A stretch of DNA of 64,000 nt from Peptoniphilus ovalis (GCF_018919265.1 NZ_JAHLQO010000001.1:310001-374000), one strand, 5' to 3'; positions 50,661 to 60,604 are shown, counted from the first letter of the stretch. Numbers and translations are program-made. The notes: generated by a model not told the origin, from the letters alone.

Positions 50661-50688
50661 AAAAAAAGCCAGACTAATCTGGCTTTTA
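50661..50688 (-). terminator. Terminator overlapping the DUF4230 stop
   Basis: AAAAGCCAGA-TTAG-TCTGGCTTTTTTT on the minus strand; it overlaps the end of the gene by three bases. Confidence 0.75.
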
Positions 50689-51291
50689 CAAACTTTCATC
50701 TATTCCAAAATTTATTTCATAATCTTTTAACACTGTGTCTGTACTAAGTAGACTATATATTGCCTTTTCAGCCTCATCTTGTGCTTCTTCTAGCAGTCCA
50801 TTTTGTACTGCTTTATTTTCAACTTCTTTTTTCTGATCTTTTGAGAAATTATTGTAATCTTCAATGTCTATTCTATTAAATATTGATTCTCTTTCGTCAA
50901 ATACTTTTAGCGAGTTCTCATCTATTTCATGTGATAGGATTTCTGCTTTTGGTATTTTTATATCGATTTTCTTATCACTAACCGAAACATTTAATTTATC
51001 TAAATCAATACCCGCATGAATTGTACCATCATAAGATACTATAAACTTCTTTGATGTGAAGGGAACTTTGTATCCGTAAAATGTGTTTTGATTTTCAAAT
51101 TGTCCCATATTTGTGTAGTGATACTTAAGAGTTGTAAGCTCTTTTGCACTTACGATTTTATTTTTTATAAGTGTTGAGCTAATTTCAGGTGTCATTTCTC
51201 TTGATTTATATATTGATCCAAATAAAAAGCTAAGAGCTAGTGCGATTATTATAATTATTCCAATTGTCAGGATTTTCTTTACTCTAGTCAT
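50686..51291 (-). CDS. DUF4230-family membrane-anchored protein
   Basis: 201 residues. One N-terminal membrane segment (about 5-28). An extracellular domain with KYHYTNMGQFENQNTFYG, YDGTIHAGIDLDKL and IPKAEILSHEID matches DUF4230. Function unknown. Monocistronic, GGAGG start. Confidence 0.85.
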   Translation of the reverse strand: MTRVKKILTIGIIIIIALALSFLFGSIYKSREMTPEISSTLIKNKIVSAKELTTLKYHYTNMGQFENQNTFYGYKVPFTSKKFIVSYDGTIHAGIDLDKLNVSVSDKKIDIKIPKAEILSHEIDENSLKVFDERESIFNRIDIEDYNNFSKDQKKEVENKAVQNGLLEEAQDEAEKAIYSLLSTDTVLKDYEINFGIDESL

Positions 51292-51426
51292 TTTTTCCTC
51301 CTTTTCACATTTATTATACCCATAAACTTATTTATAAAAAGAAAAGGTAGAAAAAACCTTGTATCTATTGTATTTTTAAGATACTCTTTGATATAATACT
51401 CTAAAAGATTAGGAGGAAGATAATAA

Positions 51427-52779
51427 ATGGATGACGGTGCCTTATGGGCTAAGCTCATATTGATTGCAGTACTTACAGGAGTCAATGCTTTTTTTGCGTC
51501 GGCGGAAATGGCTATGGTTTCAGTTAACAACAACAAGATTAAAGAACTAGCGGAAGATGGAGATAAAAGAGCTAAGACTCTTATCAATATCTCATCAGAC
51601 CAAACAAGATTTTTATCAACTATTCAAGTTGCTATTACTCTTGCAGGATTCTTCTCATCTGGTTCTGCAGCGACAAGTATTTCACAGGTTTTTGGAGACT
51701 TTTTGAGAGGTTTTGGAATTCCTTATGGTAATACTATTTCTTTTATTTTGGTGACTTTTCTATTGTCATATATCACCCTTGTATTTGGTGAGCTTGTGCC
51801 AAAGAGAATTGCACTTCAAAATTCAGAAAAAGTTGCACTTGGTTCTAGTAAGGTAATTGCAGTTGCATCAAAACTTTTTTACCCTTTTGTAAAATTACTT
51901 TCTTTTTCAACAGCTCTTGTCCTAAAATTAATGGGCAAATATTCTGAAGATGTTGAAGAGAAAATTTCAGAAGAAGAATTAAAGAGTTATATTAAGGTTT
52001 CTACTCAGCAAGGCGTTATTAACTCAGCTGGAGAAGAAATGATTGTAAATATCATGGATTTTGACGACAAACTTGCTTTTGAAATAATGACTCCAAGAAC
52101 TTCAATTTACATGATTGATTATGATGAGTTTAACACAGATACTGTGACAGAAATTCTTAAAAAAGGTTATTCAAGAATGCCAGTTTATAGAGAAAATACT
52201 GACAACATTCTTGGAACAGTTTACATCAAGGATCTTTTCGTTGAATATGCTAAAAATAATTACGAAAGCATTAATCTAGACAATTGTATTAAGTCGCCAT
52301 ACTATGTGCCAGAAACTAAAAAGATTGACATGCTTTTAAAGGAGCTTCAATCTACTAAGAATTATGTGGCAATATTAATTGACGAATACGGTGGTTTCTC
52401 AGGAATGGTTACAGTGGAAGATATTGTAGAAGAAATTGTTGGAGAAATCGAAGACGAATACGATGAAGAAAATAGTCAAATCGAAAAGGTAAAGGACAAT
52501 GAATATATCTTAGATGGGTCAATGGATCTAGAAGATGTAAATGACGAATTAGGGGTATATCTTTACTCTGAAAATCACGAAACTGTCTCTGGTCTAATTA
52601 TTGAAAAATTAGGATTTATTCCTGAAGAAAGTCAAAAGAAAAAATTAAGCATAAAGACTGCTGGTTGTATACTTACAGAACTTGCAGTTGCTGACAAGAG
52701 AATAATTAAGGCTAGTATAAAAATAATTCCTGAAGAACAGGAAGAAGCAAAAAAAGAATATAAAGAATTGAATTCTTAA
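51427..52779 (+). CDS. CNNM/CorC-type hemolysin-family membrane protein
   Basis: 450 residues. DUF21 membrane domain (about 5-190; NAFFASAEMAMVSVN, LVFGELVPKRIAL), two CBS domains (about 205-330; MTPRTSIYMIDYD, YGGFSGMVTVEDIVEEIVG) and a C-terminal CorC_HlyC domain (about 355-440). Members are implicated in Mg2+ or Co2+ transport; the old name hemolysin is not literal. Confidence 0.92.
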   Translation: MDDGALWAKLILIAVLTGVNAFFASAEMAMVSVNNNKIKELAEDGDKRAKTLINISSDQTRFLSTIQVAITLAGFFSSGSAATSISQVFGDFLRGFGIPYGNTISFILVTFLLSYITLVFGELVPKRIALQNSEKVALGSSKVIAVASKLFYPFVKLLSFSTALVLKLMGKYSEDVEEKISEEELKSYIKVSTQQGVINSAGEEMIVNIMDFDDKLAFEIMTPRTSIYMIDYDEFNTDTVTEILKKGYSRMPVYRENTDNILGTVYIKDLFVEYAKNNYESINLDNCIKSPYYVPETKKIDMLLKELQSTKNYVAILIDEYGGFSGMVTVEDIVEEIVGEIEDEYDEENSQIEKVKDNEYILDGSMDLEDVNDELGVYLYSENHETVSGLIIEKLGFIPEESQKKKLSIKTAGCILTELAVADKRIIKASIKIIPEEQEEAKKEYKELNS

Positions 52780-52785
52780 GATATG

Positions 52786-52815
52786 GGACTGTCCAGTGGG
52801 CAGTCCTTAACTTTT
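52786..52815 (+). terminator. Terminator after the CorC gene
   Basis: GGACTG-TCCAGTGGG-CAGTCC followed by a T-rich stretch. Confidence 0.7.
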
Positions 52816-52860
52816 ATTTATTAAATATTATAATAATTATGAGGACATATAAGGTGGTTG

Positions 52861-52881
52861 CCCAATACTATTATTGGGAGG
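52861..52881 (+). promoter_or_regulatory. Hairpin masking the toxin ribosome site
   Basis: CCCAATA-CTAT-TATTGGG (52861-52878). The last GGG plus AGG form the Shine-Dalgarno sequence GGGAGG (52876-52881) of the toxin ORF, so folding would block ribosome entry, a usual feature of type I toxins. Confidence 0.7.
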
Positions 52882-52888
52882 CGTTACA

Positions 52889-53038
52889 ATGACAGATTTT
52901 GAAATATTATCACTTGTAATTAATATTTCTATCTTGATTGTAGCCATCCTAACGTTTAATAAAAAATACCAGAGAAAATATAAATTCTCTCTGGTATTTG
53001 GTCCAACTTTATGGGGTCACCACAACTGCGCGTGGTAG
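52889..53038 (+). CDS. Small membrane toxin, holin-like type I toxin
   Basis: 49 codons: MTDFEILSLVINISILIVAI, then LTFNKKYQRKYKF and a 16-residue tail. One membrane helix (about 5-22) followed by a basic patch is the pattern of TxpA/BsrG-like and 'putative holin-like toxin' proteins. GGGAGG lies seven bases before the ATG. A 12-bp inverted repeat lies inside the ORF (52964-52975, 52988-52999) and acts as terminator for the opposite strand. Confidence 0.75.
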   Translation: MTDFEILSLVINISILIVAILTFNKKYQRKYKFSLVFGPTLWGHHNCAW

Positions 53039-53087
53039 TTTTTAAGAAATTACCTTAAGGGCAGCCATCTTTAATGGTGTCCTCTTT
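52960..53087 (-). ncRNA. Candidate antisense antitoxin RNA
   Basis: Minus-strand promoter TTGAAT (53117-53122), 17 bases, TAATAT (53094-53099), start near 53087. The RNA would run antisense to the 3' half of the toxin ORF and stop at the hairpin 52964-52999, which on this strand is followed by TTTTTT (52961-52966). Length about 125 nt. Convergent overlap of this kind is typical of txpA/RatA-like type I systems. Confidence 0.65.
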
Positions 53088-53122
53088 ATATTTATATTAG
53101 CATATAAAATTTTGAAATTCAA

Positions 53123-53535
53123 TATAATTAATGACGTGTCCGACTCCTTTGAAAATACTCCCTATTGAAGCCCTAGCACGAAATTTTTAATTTCGTAGCA
53201 GGTCTCATGTCAGGAATCTCCAAGAAAACGACCAAAGGGAAGTTTGATTGGAAAGATTCTACGGCCGGTCGTATTTTCTGCAGTCGCTGGATAAGGTTCT
53301 TCATCAATTCAGGCTCCTTCCAGTCGCCTTCATTGTGAAGACCGCAAATCTCAAGGCTCGCCTTTCGATTTGCTACCATTAAAAAATGCCGAGATAACTC
53401 GGCGTTTTAAGGAAATTAATTAAAAAAGTGTATTAAATAATCTGATATTAGTTTAACATAATAAAATATTAACGTCAAGTTTATTTTTTTATTTATTATC
53501 TTTAATTAAATTAGATTTTTAATAATTTATTCTGA
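53123..53535. other. Gene-free stretch with GC-richer unknown block (about 53140-53380)
   Basis: 413 bases. The block from about 53140 to 53380 is richer in G+C than its surroundings. It contains GAAATT / AATTTC (near 53180-53195) and a minus-strand frame of 68 codons (53173-53379). I do not recognise that frame, and it lacks a clear ribosome site. A terminator ATGCCGAG / CTCGGCGT is at 53386-53408. It could be a decayed gene or part of a repeat carried with the toxin-antitoxin locus. Confidence 0.45.
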
Positions 53536-53886
53536 TTAGTCTTGTGAGTCACAAAAATCATTTATCAATGAAAGAATAGTAACAAGATCACCTAACTTTT
53601 TAGAATTCTCAGACTTCAAATCTCCATTTTTTAAATCTTCTAAGTAATTTATATCAAGTTTAGTTAAATAGGAAATTAGTTGTAAGTTAACTTTTTTGTC
53701 TATAACTTTATTGAGCATATCTACATATTGTTCTGTTGGAGTTTCTGTATCAGGATAAGAATAATAATGAATAAGATTTAATATATCTAAAGTAATTTCT
53801 GAAGGAATTAAAATATTCATGTATTTTTTTCCATTAACATGAATAACCATTTCAAATTTTGAATTTTTTTCGTCCACATATTCCAT
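53536..53886 (-). CDS. Hypothetical protein
   Basis: 116 residues, cytoplasmic, acidic. An N-terminal beta part (FEMVIHVNGKKYMNILIP) precedes helices. No family recognised. The gene is 20 bases downstream of the secreted-protein gene at 53907, so co-transcribed; it might act on or guard that product, but nothing in the sequence shows it. Confidence 0.6.
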   Translation of the reverse strand: MEYVDEKNSKFEMVIHVNGKKYMNILIPSEITLDILNLIHYYSYPDTETPTEQYVDMLNKVIDKKVNLQLISYLTKLDINYLEDLKNGDLKSENSKKLGDLVTILSLINDFCDSQD

Positions 53887-53906
53887 AAAAGTTCCTCTTA
53901 TTATAG

Positions 53907-54407
53907 TTAAAGCACAAAAGATATTTCAACGTTTGGATTGACATAATATTTCTTTCCAGTAATATCTTCAGCATATCCAGTAAGTCTTATTTTATAGCTT
54001 ACACCTCTTCTCAAGTTGAATCTTCCTAATCCCAAAAAGTCAGAAACCGTACCCTTTCCTTTCTTTATGACGGAGTAGCCGCCTCTATAGAAACCAGTTG
54101 AATTAGTATAGACACTGAAATAACCATAAAAAGTATAACTAGTGGTAGTTTTTGGTTTTACAGCCCATTGAATGCTTCCGTTAGATTCCATAAAGTCTAG
54201 AGTAGTATAACCAGCATTTCCATAGAAACTAGCATAAGGTGTTATTTCGCTTTTGTTAGGATCATTATAAATCATTTCGAATAAATTTTGATTATTTGAA
54301 CTCAAATTATCTTCATATGATGACGTGACAGGTTCTGCAGCAAATACATTTGAGATTAAAACTAAACTGACAATAGTGATAAATAAATACTTTTTAATAT
54401 GTCTCAT
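53907..54407 (-). CDS. Small secreted protein of unknown function
   Basis: 166 residues. Signal peptide 1-23 (ISNVFA-AEP). The mature part is rich in Tyr, Gly, Ser and Thr, with beta pattern (SYTFYGYFSVYTNSTGFYRG, FNLRRGVSYKIRLTG). No Cys and no wall-anchor motif. Resembles small secreted beta proteins of Firmicutes. Leads a two-gene operon with 53536. Confidence 0.65.
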   Translation of the reverse strand: MRHIKKYLFITIVSLVLISNVFAAEPVTSSYEDNLSSNNQNLFEMIYNDPNKSEITPYASFYGNAGYTTLDFMESNGSIQWAVKPKTTTSYTFYGYFSVYTNSTGFYRGGYSVIKKGKGTVSDFLGLGRFNLRRGVSYKIRLTGYAEDITGKKYYVNPNVEISFVL

Positions 54408-54485
54408 AAAAACACTTCCTTTCTTTATCTAAATAATAGCATAAATAAATGAATAAATTCAACAAAAATAAAATTCTAAAATAAA

Positions 54486-54512
54486 TTAGCAGAAGACTTG
54501 CAAGAGTGCTAA
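54486..54512. promoter_or_regulatory. CIRCE element (HrcA site) before the J-domain/clpB operon
   Basis: Left arm TTAGCAGAA, nine bases, right arm GAGTGCTAA. The right arm is a perfect CIRCE half-site and the left matches six of nine (TTAGCA). Spacing is exact. It overlaps the -35 TTGCAA (54498-54503) of a promoter with TATAAT at 54521-54526 (17-base spacer). Confidence 0.8.
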
Positions 54513-54531
54513 ATATATTGTATAATTAAAT

Positions 54532-54561
54532 AGTCAAAGATAGTCAAAAATACCTTTGACC
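54532..54561. promoter_or_regulatory. CtsR operator boxes
   Basis: AGTCAAA (54532-54538), GAT, AGTCAAA (54542-54548): an exact CtsR heptad pair with the NAN spacer. A third box, TTTGACC (54555-54561), is in the opposite orientation. They lie just downstream of the -10. Confidence 0.85.
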
Positions 54562-54585
54562 ATTACCTGTCGAGGAGGAGAGATA

Positions 54586-55503
54586 TTGAAATATAAAGAT
54601 TATTATGAAACTCTTGGCGTTTCTAAGGATGCAGATGAAAAGGAGATAAAGAGCGCTTATAGAAAGCTTGCCAAAAAATATCACCCAGATCTACATCAAG
54701 GAGACGACGAGGCAGCTGAAAAGTTCAAAGAAATTTCAGAGGCTTACGAGGTTTTATCAGATAAGGACAAGAGACAAAAATACGATACCTTTGGATCAAA
54801 TTATGATTTCAGTCAAGGATACGACTTTGACCCTTCTCAGTATGGTTACACTTACACTACTGGAGGAAGCGGAGCCGACTTCTCTGACTTTTTCGAAACT
54901 ATTTTCGGATCATCTAGATCAGGTGGCGGATTCTCTGGTGGTTTTAATATAAATGATATTTTCGGAGATTTAGGTGGCAGAGGTCACAAAAGCTCTAAAC
55001 AAAATAGAAATAAATTTGAATCAGAGCTATCTATCTCCATTGAAGAGGCCTATAAAGGCACTACAAAAAATGTAAACTTAACTTATAAATCTAAGGAAAT
55101 TGAAATTCCTGTTAAAATTCCTAAGGGAATTACTAGAGGCAAAAAAGTTAAAGTCAATGGAGATAAATTCGGACTCTCTGGAGATGTCTTATTTAAAATT
55201 AATATTAGAGATGAAAAAAATCTAAAGTTAGATGGAATTGATATAGAGAAGACAGAAAATATTTATCCATGGGAAGCAGCTCTTGGAACTGAAAAGACTG
55301 TTGAAACCTTAAATGGAAAGATAAAGCTTAAAGTTCCTAAAAACTTTGTAGGAGGAAATAAAATGAGAATTCCTTCTCAAGGTTTCAGAGACTTAAAGGG
55401 AAATGTTGGCGACTTATACGTCACATTTAACATAATAAACCCTACGATTCTAAGTGATGAGCAAATTGAGCTTTATAAGAAATTAAATGAAATAAGTAAA
55501 TGA
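54586..55503 (+). CDS. J-domain co-chaperone (CbpA/DnaJ-like without zinc fingers)
   Basis: 305 residues from the TTG at 54586, which follows GAGGAGGAG. J domain 4-65 with HPD in [10 protein letters not shown], a Gly/Phe/Ser-rich linker (about 75-140) and DnaJ C-terminal domains (about 155-300). No CXXCXGXG repeats, so it is of the CbpA class. It stimulates DnaK; pairing with ClpB makes a disaggregase operon. Nine bases before clpB. Confidence 0.92.
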   Translation: MKYKDYYETLGVSKDADEKEIKSAYRKLAKKYHPDLHQGDDEAAEKFKEISEAYEVLSDKDKRQKYDTFGSNYDFSQGYDFDPSQYGYTYTTGGSGADFSDFFETIFGSSRSGGGFSGGFNINDIFGDLGGRGHKSSKQNRNKFESELSISIEEAYKGTTKNVNLTYKSKEIEIPVKIPKGITRGKKVKVNGDKFGLSGDVLFKINIRDEKNLKLDGIDIEKTENIYPWEAALGTEKTVETLNGKIKLKVPKNFVGGNKMRIPSQGFRDLKGNVGDLYVTFNIINPTILSDEQIELYKKLNEISK

Positions 55504-55512
55504 GGTGTTTAA

Positions 55513-58092
55513 ATGAATTTTGACAAATTTACTCAAAAATCCCTTGAAGCAGTACAAGGAGCATACAATGCTGCAAAGGAATATGGAAATCCTGAGGTAA
55601 AAGAAATTCACATAAACTATGCACTTTTAAATGACAATGAAGGACTTGTACCAAGGGTCTTAAATTATATGAATAAAAATCCAGAAATGATTAAGATGGA
55701 TGTCTTAAAAGTTATTGAAAGACTTCCAAAACAATCTGGTGGAGAAGTTTATGCAGATAATTCCTACAGAGAATTGTTTGACAAAGCTGAAAAATTTAAA
55801 AATGAAATGCAAGATGAATATTTATCGGTTGAACATATTTATCTTGGATTACTTTCAATGAAGGGCACTGATTCATCTTCAATCTTTAATAAGCATGGTA
55901 TTTCAAAAGATGAATTTTTAAATGCTCTTAAAAAAATTAGAGGAAATCAACACGTAACTACGGATAATCCCGAAGGAACTTATGATGCTCTAAAAAAATA
56001 CGGACAAGATTTAACTGAGCTTGCAAGAGAAGGCAAGCTTGATCCAGTTATTGGTCGTGACGAAGAAGTTAGAAATGTAATTAGAATTCTTTCAAGAAGA
56101 ACTAAGAACAACCCAGTTCTTATAGGACCTCCTGGAGTTGGTAAAACTGCAATAGCAGGCGGGCTAGCACAAAGAATTGTATCAGAAGATGTGCCTGAAG
56201 GACTTAAGAACAAGACAGTTTTCTCACTTGATATGGGTGCACTTATTGCAGGTGCTAAGTACAGAGGAGAATTCGAAGAAAGACTTAAAGCTGTTTTAAA
56301 CGAAGTTACAAGTTCTAACGGAGATATAATTTTATTTATCGACGAAATTCACAATATCGTTGGTGCAGGTAAAACTGATGGAGCAATGGATGCTTCTAAC
56401 CTTTTAAAACCAATGCTTGCTCGTGGAGAACTTCACGCAATTGGTGCTACAACTCTTGATGAATATAGAAAATATATTGAAAAAGATCCTGCACTTGAAA
56501 GAAGATTCCAAAAAGTTATGGTAAATGAACCAAATGTTGAAGACACAATTGCCATACTTCGTGGACTTAAAGATAAATACGAAATTTATCACGGAATTAG
56601 AATTTCTGACTCTGCAGTAATTGCGGCGGCAACTCTTTCAGATAGATATATTACAGATAGATTCTTGCCAGATAAGGCAATCGACTTAATGGATGAATCT
56701 TGTGCAATGCTTAGAACTGAAATAGATTCTATGCCAACAGAAATCGATGAAGTTAGAAGAAAAATCTTACAACTTGAAATCGAAAGAGAAGCTTTAAAGA
56801 AAGAAACTGATAATGCAAGTAAGGAAAGACTTGAAAAGTTAGAAAAAGAACTTTCTGAAGAAAAATCTGAATTTGACAGATTAAAATCTAAGTGGGAAGC
56901 AGAAAAGAAAGAACTTGATGCTACAAAAGACATCAAGAAGAAAATCGAAGATGTAAACCACGAAATTGAAGAAGCCGAAAGAAATTACGACCTTGAAAAA
57001 TTATCACAATTAAAATACGGCGAACTTCCAAAACTTGAAGAAGAATTAAAGAAGAGAGAATCAACTACAAAAGATGAAAACTCCATGGTTAAGGAAGAAG
57101 TTACAGAAGATGAAATCGCCTATGTAGTTAGCCGCTGGACAGGAATACCTGTTGAAAAGCTAAATCAAACTGAAAGAGATAAACTTCTAAACCTTGAAGA
57201 CATTCTTCACAATAGAGTTATAGGACAAGATGAGGCAATTGAAGTTGTATCAGATGCAGTCCTAAGAGCGAGAGCTGGACTTAAAGATGCAAATAAGCCA
57301 ATTGGATCCTTTATATTCCTAGGACCTACTGGTGTTGGTAAGACTGAAACAGCAAAGGCACTTACTGAAACATTATTCGACGATGAAAGAAATTTAATTA
57401 GAATAGATATGTCCGAATACATGGAAAAACACTCAGTGTCTAGACTTGTTGGTTCACCTCCAGGATATGTAGGCTATGATGAAGGCGGTCAATTAACTGA
57501 AGCAGTTAGAAGAAAACCATATTCTGTAATACTTTTCGACGAAATTGAAAAGGCCCATCCAGATGTGTTTAATATCTTGCTTCAAGTTTTAGATGACGGA
57601 AGACTTACAGACAACCAAGGAAGAACGGTGGACTTTAAAAATACAGTAATAATCATGACATCAAATATAGGAAGCCACTTCTTAATTGATGGCATTGGCG
57701 ACAATGGTGAAATAACTGAAGATGCAAGAGAAAATGTAATGAAAGACCTTAGAGCATCCTTTAGACCAGAATTCTTAAATAGAGTTGATGAAATAGTATT
57801 ATTTAAACCACTTCAAAGAGGAGAAATCTTTAGAATTATCGAACAATCAGTTGGAGAAGTTGAAAAGAAACTTGAAGATAGAAATATAAAAATTGAAATC
57901 ACTGAACCTGCAGAAGAATTTATCCTTAACGCATCCTTTAGCCCACAATACGGGGCAAGACCAGTTAAGAGATATATCTCACAAACTTTAGAAACAGATA
58001 TCTCTAAGATGATTATTAGAGGCGATGTTTCAGAAGGAGATACAATTCTTGTAGATATAGGAGCAGATGATTTACAAGTTAGTGTAAAATAA
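55513..58092 (+). CDS. clpB: ClpB disaggregase
   Basis: 859 residues. N-terminal domain (1-145), AAA-1 with Walker [14 protein letters not shown] near 200 and [12 protein letters not shown], coiled middle domain (about 405-525) rich in Glu/Lys, and AAA-2 with [13 protein letters not shown] near 600 and [11 protein letters not shown]. No ClpP-binding loop seen. Rescues aggregated proteins with DnaK. Under CIRCE and CtsR control. Confidence 0.97.
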   Translation: MNFDKFTQKSLEAVQGAYNAAKEYGNPEVKEIHINYALLNDNEGLVPRVLNYMNKNPEMIKMDVLKVIERLPKQSGGEVYADNSYRELFDKAEKFKNEMQDEYLSVEHIYLGLLSMKGTDSSSIFNKHGISKDEFLNALKKIRGNQHVTTDNPEGTYDALKKYGQDLTELAREGKLDPVIGRDEEVRNVIRILSRRTKNNPVLIGPPGVGKTAIAGGLAQRIVSEDVPEGLKNKTVFSLDMGALIAGAKYRGEFEERLKAVLNEVTSSNGDIILFIDEIHNIVGAGKTDGAMDASNLLKPMLARGELHAIGATTLDEYRKYIEKDPALERRFQKVMVNEPNVEDTIAILRGLKDKYEIYHGIRISDSAVIAAATLSDRYITDRFLPDKAIDLMDESCAMLRTEIDSMPTEIDEVRRKILQLEIEREALKKETDNASKERLEKLEKELSEEKSEFDRLKSKWEAEKKELDATKDIKKKIEDVNHEIEEAERNYDLEKLSQLKYGELPKLEEELKKRESTTKDENSMVKEEVTEDEIAYVVSRWTGIPVEKLNQTERDKLLNLEDILHNRVIGQDEAIEVVSDAVLRARAGLKDANKPIGSFIFLGPTGVGKTETAKALTETLFDDERNLIRIDMSEYMEKHSVSRLVGSPPGYVGYDEGGQLTEAVRRKPYSVILFDEIEKAHPDVFNILLQVLDDGRLTDNQGRTVDFKNTVIIMTSNIGSHFLIDGIGDNGEITEDARENVMKDLRASFRPEFLNRVDEIVLFKPLQRGEIFRIIEQSVGEVEKKLEDRNIKIEITEPAEEFILNASFSPQYGARPVKRYISQTLETDISKMIIRGDVSEGDTILVDIGADDLQVSVK

Positions 58093-58106
58093 TATAAAGA
58101 TTAGAG

Positions 58107-58133
58107 AAGACTTGCTTAGGCAGGTCTTTTTTA
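58107..58133 (+). terminator. Terminator of clpB
   Basis: AGACTTG-CTTAGG-CAGGTCT with seven T. Confidence 0.85.
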
Positions 58134-58148
58134 TTCTTTAATTTTCTG

Positions 58149-58185
58149 TTGACAAAAACAATTAGCGTATATATAATTTATATAC
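58149..58185 (+). promoter_or_regulatory. Promoter with palindromic operator, twin of 18634-18670
   Basis: TTGACA (58149-58154), 17 bases, TATAAT (58172-58177), with GTATATA-N5-TATATAC (58167-58185) over the -10. The arrangement is identical base for base in spacing to 18634-18670, and the leader also carries shared blocks. Confidence 0.75.
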
Positions 58186-58270
58186 AGAGAAAATAATTTT
58201 TGTATCATATATGTAATTATAATGGATTTCTAGATAATACGTTATTAATTACAGTACATAAGGAGGAATT

Positions 58271-59281
58271 ATGAAAAAGGATTTAAAGGTTTTTCTAGCA
58301 GTATCATTTATCATTCCATTTATAATGGATTTTTTAATATATTACTGCAAATTAAAGGGAATTGGATATGATATTTATCCACTCATTCAAATGTTTTTTC
58401 CTTTTCTAGGCGCAATGGCAGTTATGAAAAGTGAGAGGAAAGATATTTTAAAGTTATCTATTTTTAAGATATATTCCTTAATTGTGATTATAAATATATT
58501 TCTTGGTATTTTTAATCTATTTAATGATGATATAATAAATTTATTGAGTTCATTTTTGGTTTTAATTGGATCTGTAGTTACGTTAATTTTATTACTTTTA
58601 ATGGATAAAGAAAAAAGAGTTGAGTTATCATTAAATAATCCAAATATAAAAATCACTTTAGTTTTTTGTGTTTATTTTATTATTTCATATTTTTTAAGAG
58701 GTTTTATATCTTTTGCTGTTGAAGGAAAAATTTCTGATTTTATAGAAATTCTAAGTGCTGATAATCTATTTAAGCCGATTGGTTTTATTTTGACTTCTTT
58801 TTTAGTTTTTCTTCCTTTTATTGGCGAAGAGTATGGATGGAGAGCTTATTTAACCCCAAGGTTAAATGAGATTTATGGTCACAAGAAGGCTCTATTTATA
58901 TCAGGTTTTATTTGGGGAATATGGCATCTTCCACTTAATTTATTTTATTATTCTGAGAGTGTTTTATCGTCTCAAATTTTATCAATTTTTAATCAAATAG
59001 GTTTTTGTATTTTTCTAGGAATTTTCCTATCATATGCTTACAATAGAACTGGTTCTATTTGGACTGCTGTTATTATTCACCTTTTAAATAATAACATGGC
59101 TGTTATTTATTCAAACACTAACTCTTCTAATGTTATTAGAAATAACCATTATGATCTAAAAAGTACTGTGACCTCTATTATTCTTGCTGCAATATTTTAT
59201 GGGATTTTTATCTTTTCTAGATATATTAAGAACGAACATATGTGGCAATCATCTATATACGAAGATATTAATTCAGATTAA
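58271..59281 (+). CDS. CPBP-family intramembrane metalloprotease
   Basis: 336 residues, eight or so membrane segments. The active-site motifs EEYGWRAYL (about 190), WHLPLNLF (about 218) and HLLNNN (about 272) give Glu-Glu, His and His ligands. Such proteases mature prenylated or peptide substrates, or protect against bacteriocins. Start after AGGAGG. Substrate unknown. Confidence 0.88.
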   Translation: MKKDLKVFLAVSFIIPFIMDFLIYYCKLKGIGYDIYPLIQMFFPFLGAMAVMKSERKDILKLSIFKIYSLIVIINIFLGIFNLFNDDIINLLSSFLVLIGSVVTLILLLLMDKEKRVELSLNNPNIKITLVFCVYFIISYFLRGFISFAVEGKISDFIEILSADNLFKPIGFILTSFLVFLPFIGEEYGWRAYLTPRLNEIYGHKKALFISGFIWGIWHLPLNLFYYSESVLSSQILSIFNQIGFCIFLGIFLSYAYNRTGSIWTAVIIHLLNNNMAVIYSNTNSSNVIRNNHYDLKSTVTSIILAAIFYGIFIFSRYIKNEHMWQSSIYEDINSD

Positions 59282-59283
59282 TG

Positions 59284-59316
59284 AATAAGGCTAAACTTTT
59301 AAAGTCTAGCCTTATT
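59284..59316 (+). terminator. Terminator after the CPBP gene
   Basis: AATAAGGCTA...TAGCCTTATT with inner ACTT / AAGT and T's. Confidence 0.8.
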
Positions 59317-59368
59317 TTATTGATAACAAAGGCTCTTTAGGTTAAAATCATATTAAAGAGGTGATATT

Positions 59369-60604
59369 ATGATGGCTTTATCAACAATATTTATGAGTTT
59401 AGCTCTTGTTGTTGTTTCAATTTTTGGAGCACTTGGAGAAAATATTAAGAGCATGGACTTTCGAAATGCACAAATTGAAATTTCTGGCGAGAATATTTCA
59501 ACACTTGATGGTGAAGAGACTAAGGATAATTTTAGAATAGCAGGAATTAAAGAGGGAAAGAATTCAAACTTTAACTTAAAGACAAAATCTTATGATTTAA
59601 ATTATTTTTATGACGGAGAAAATACATATTTTAATAGAGAAGCAGTTCTAAAAAATGCAGGAAATAGAGCTGATGATTCTCTTAAAGAAGTAAAAGAAGA
59701 TTATATTAAAATTAAAGGAGATGAAGCCTTTGGCTTTGAAGAAAAATATAATTTAGGATTTATTCCAAAAGCATTTGATTTATTAGAAGATGAAAAATTT
59801 GTAGATTCAGTTATTAAAATTTCACAGTTTATTGCAAAATCAGATGAATTACCGAAGGCGGAAGGAAACTCTTATAAATTTGACATTGCAGAATTACTCC
59901 AAAATGAAAATTTAAATTCATACATTTCTAAGAATTACAAAGAAGTGGAAGATGAATTAATTTATATCTTAAATAAAGTTTCCGGAGATGAAAAACTTGA
60001 TAAAAAATTCTTAGAAGAAGCTTTTAAAGAAATTAATCCAAAGGATATTAAGGAAATAGCAAAAGTTTTTAAAGGCTCTTATATTGTTTTCAAGGTTAAT
60101 GATTCTAAAGGACTTGATTTTGATGTAGAAATTAAATTTTCACTTAATGGAGAAAATGAAAAAGAATCTATGAGTTATTTAATTAAGGCAAATGTGAAGG
60201 TCGATGAAAGCTCTGCAAAGGTTGAATTCCCAAAGAGTTTTAAAGAAGTTAGGTCCAATGAATTCAGTGATTTCTTCCTATCTACTTATTCAGATTTAGC
60301 AGTAATTAATTTAAATATTAATGGTGAAAATAAAAATATTTCTTATAAAAAGGATTCTCATCCAATTTTAACAGACGATTCAATTTATGTTGATAGACAT
60401 GTCATAGACCAAATAATTCCAAAAGATTTTAAAGATGTGGAATTTAAAGAAGACTCTATAAAAATAAAAGATAAAGAAATTAAGATGAAAGATGGACTTT
60501 ATCCACTAAGAAAAATAGCAGAAGCTTTAGGATATAATGTGGAATACACTATGGGCGATGCTCCGAGATTTTATGTTGATTTAAATAAAGAGGAGAAATT
60601 ATGA
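59369..60604 (+). CDS. Exported protein related to the 18781 lipoprotein
   Basis: 411 residues. An N-terminal hydrophobic segment (about 3-22) without lipobox. A central region (about 60-310) resembles the module of the 18781 product (KEVKEDYIKIKGD versus KDIKEDYISIATD; AKVEFPKSFKEV versus VKINFPTSVKKI). One degenerate stalk-like unit at the end (IKMKDGLYPLRKIAEALGYN). Overlaps the next gene by four bases (ATGA), so coupled. Confidence 0.72.
   Translation: MMALSTIFMSLALVVVSIFGALGENIKSMDFRNAQIEISGENISTLDGEETKDNFRIAGIKEGKNSNFNLKTKSYDLNYFYDGENTYFNREAVLKNAGNRADDSLKEVKEDYIKIKGDEAFGFEEKYNLGFIPKAFDLLEDEKFVDSVIKISQFIAKSDELPKAEGNSYKFDIAELLQNENLNSYISKNYKEVEDELIYILNKVSGDEKLDKKFLEEAFKEINPKDIKEIAKVFKGSYIVFKVNDSKGLDFDVEIKFSLNGENEKESMSYLIKANVKVDESSAKVEFPKSFKEVRSNEFSDFFLSTYSDLAVINLNINGENKNISYKKDSHPILTDDSIYVDRHVIDQIIPKDFKDVEFKEDSIKIKDKEIKMKDGLYPLRKIAEALGYNVEYTMGDAPRFYVDLNKEEKL

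Noticed and set aside
51288-51587. Minus-strand frame overlapping the CorC gene start and DUF4230 start
   Set aside because: Antisense to a certain gene and its promoter, no family pattern.
53173-53379. 68-codon minus-strand frame
   Set aside because: No ribosome site and no recognised family; kept only as an unexplained block.
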